In this document: piece after piece, positions 63,341 through 64,000 of the stretch | Layout: every line of letters begins with the position of its first letter | Numbering within the stretch: the stretch's first letter is position 1 | Source: an uncultured Brachyspira sp. | Lineage (GTDB): Bacteria; Spirochaetota; Brachyspiria; Brachyspirales; Brachyspiraceae | Direction of reading: 5' to 3' | Length of the DNA stretch: 64,000 nucleotides | Assembly (NCBI RefSeq): GCF_944393015.1 | Contig: NZ_CALXYQ010000013.1 | Location: forward strand, 1-64,000 | The notes under the pieces: generated by a model | What the model saw: only the letters and a program-made list of their open reading frames with translations | The model's database searches: none | Told to the model about the DNA's origin: nothing | Made by a program: the position numbers and the translations under genes

Positions 63341-64000
63341 TTAGATCAATTTTCCTTTCATATCTAAGCATAAATCAAGTATTGAAACAGCAATAGCAGC
63401 TTCTATAACTGGTACAGCCCTTACAGCTATACATGGATCATGACGTCCTTTAATAATGAGAGTTTCTTCTTCTTTAGTTTCTATATTTAAAGTTAATTGT
63501 TCTTTCGATATTGATGGGGTAGGCTTTATAACTACATTAACAACTATAGGCATACCGTTTGATATACCGCCTAGTATTCCTCCATTATTATTAGTTTTTG
63601 TTTCAACTCTTTTTATATTATTTTCATCTTTTATAGTATAAGCATCATTGCATTCGCTTGCTTTATAATTAACGAAGTCAAAACCAAGTCCGAAATCTAT
63701 TCCTTTTACAGCTGGTACAGCAAATACAGACTGAGCTATTCTGCTTTCTATAGATGAATAAAAAGGATCTCCAAACCCTGCAGGCATATTGAATACAGCA
63801 GCAGTTATAATACCCCCTACTGAATCCATATTCATTTTAGCTTCTTCTATGGTATTTATCATTTTATTCATTGCTTCATTATCAAATACACTCAATTCTT
63901 TATTATAATTATCAGTAAACTCTTCATAAGTTGGGAAAACATTATTTGGATATTTATCTTTTATATTGTATATTTGTTTTATATGAGCCGCTATATTAAT
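63341..64000 (-). CDS. aroC: Chorismate synthase, 3' part (5' end beyond the window)
   Basis: The frame is open from the right window edge and gives about 219 residues. Signatures are DSVGGIITAAVFNMPAGFGDPF, VKGIDFGLGF, NGGILGGISNGMPIVVNVVIKPTPSI and GRHDPC with AVPVIEAA after it. The 35 codons before TTG 63895 read on in frame (FPTYEEFTDNYNKELSV), so the gene starts outside. It converts EPSP to chorismate using reduced FMN. cca starts about 95 bases downstream. Confidence 0.94.
   Translation of the reverse strand: MNIAAHIKQIYNIKDKYPNNVFPTYEEFTDNYNKELSVFDNEAMNKMINTIEEAKMNMDSVGGIITAAVFNMPAGFGDPFYSSIESRIAQSVFAVPAVKGIDFGLGFDFVNYKASECNDAYTIKDENNIKRVETKTNNNGGILGGISNGMPIVVNVVIKPTPSISKEQLTLNIETKEEETLIIKGRHDPCIAVRAVPVIEAAIAVSILDLCLDMKGKLI

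Noticed and set aside
1-64000. CRISPR array, prophage, insertion sequence or rRNA operon
   Set aside because: No regularly spaced identical repeats, transposase, integrase, phage genes or rRNA-like sequence were seen on either strand.

Overview
The window is AT-rich chromosomal DNA from a spirochaete, most probably Brachyspira. This rests on a periplasmic-type FlaB flagellin, a flgE-flbD-motA-motB flagellar block whose hook protein carries the spirochaetal Lys/Cys cross-link pair, a surface protein resembling the Brachyspira variable surface (Vsp) proteins, and very A/T-biased codon use. I see no insertion sequence, prophage, CRISPR array or rRNA operon. There is one tRNA gene (Thr, UGU).

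Layout: 1-3007 holds the tail of a small basic COX24-like protein and three genes related to the NADH-oxidising module of complex I (NuoE/F/G-like); the NuoF-like subunit has lost its flavin/NADH loops. 3187-9362 has glpD, hisH and hisB, a glycerate kinase and a divergent CdaR-type regulator. 9596-15638 has an amino-acid Na+ symporter with its MetS-type micro-subunit, a Vsp-like outer-membrane protein, a YugP protease, a glutaminyl-cyclase-like lipoprotein and flaB. 15749-26976 has a two-subunit class I fumarase/tartrate dehydratase, trmL, a cyclase-like protein, a SurA-like lipoprotein, infB, three envelope proteins and purMN.

27197-33734 is an envelope-stress locus: an ECF sigma factor, its zinc-finger anti-sigma factor, two Spy/CpxP-like periplasmic proteins and an RND pump. 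The same GRAAC-N16/17-CGTCTAA promoter occurs three times, in front of both Spy-like genes and the pump, so these genes probably form one autoregulated regulon.

34136-46364 has a CPA2 antiporter, neuB, tRNA-Thr, an ABC exporter with coaBC, and phoH-pgpH-ybeY-corC; phoH appears to lack any AUG/GUG/UUG start. 46509-54358 has an oligopeptide-binding lipoprotein, an ankyrin protein, an amidase paired with a LytM protein lacking its zinc ligands, atpZ, pncB and a TPR protein. 54609-64000 has the flagellar block, a methyltransferase, ptsHI, coaX, cca and the 3' part of aroC.

The non-coding DNA is the least explained part. Three intergenic spaces, all between convergent genes, hold copies of a mirror-symmetric element built from GC-rich boxes at nearly fixed spacing (17190-17525, 27003-27198, 52431-52842). 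A different palindromic element lies at 33813-34128, a third type at 3049-3175 with a part copy at 13481-13501, and a perfect short-loop G-quadruplex motif lies between hisB and hisH (5435-5450).
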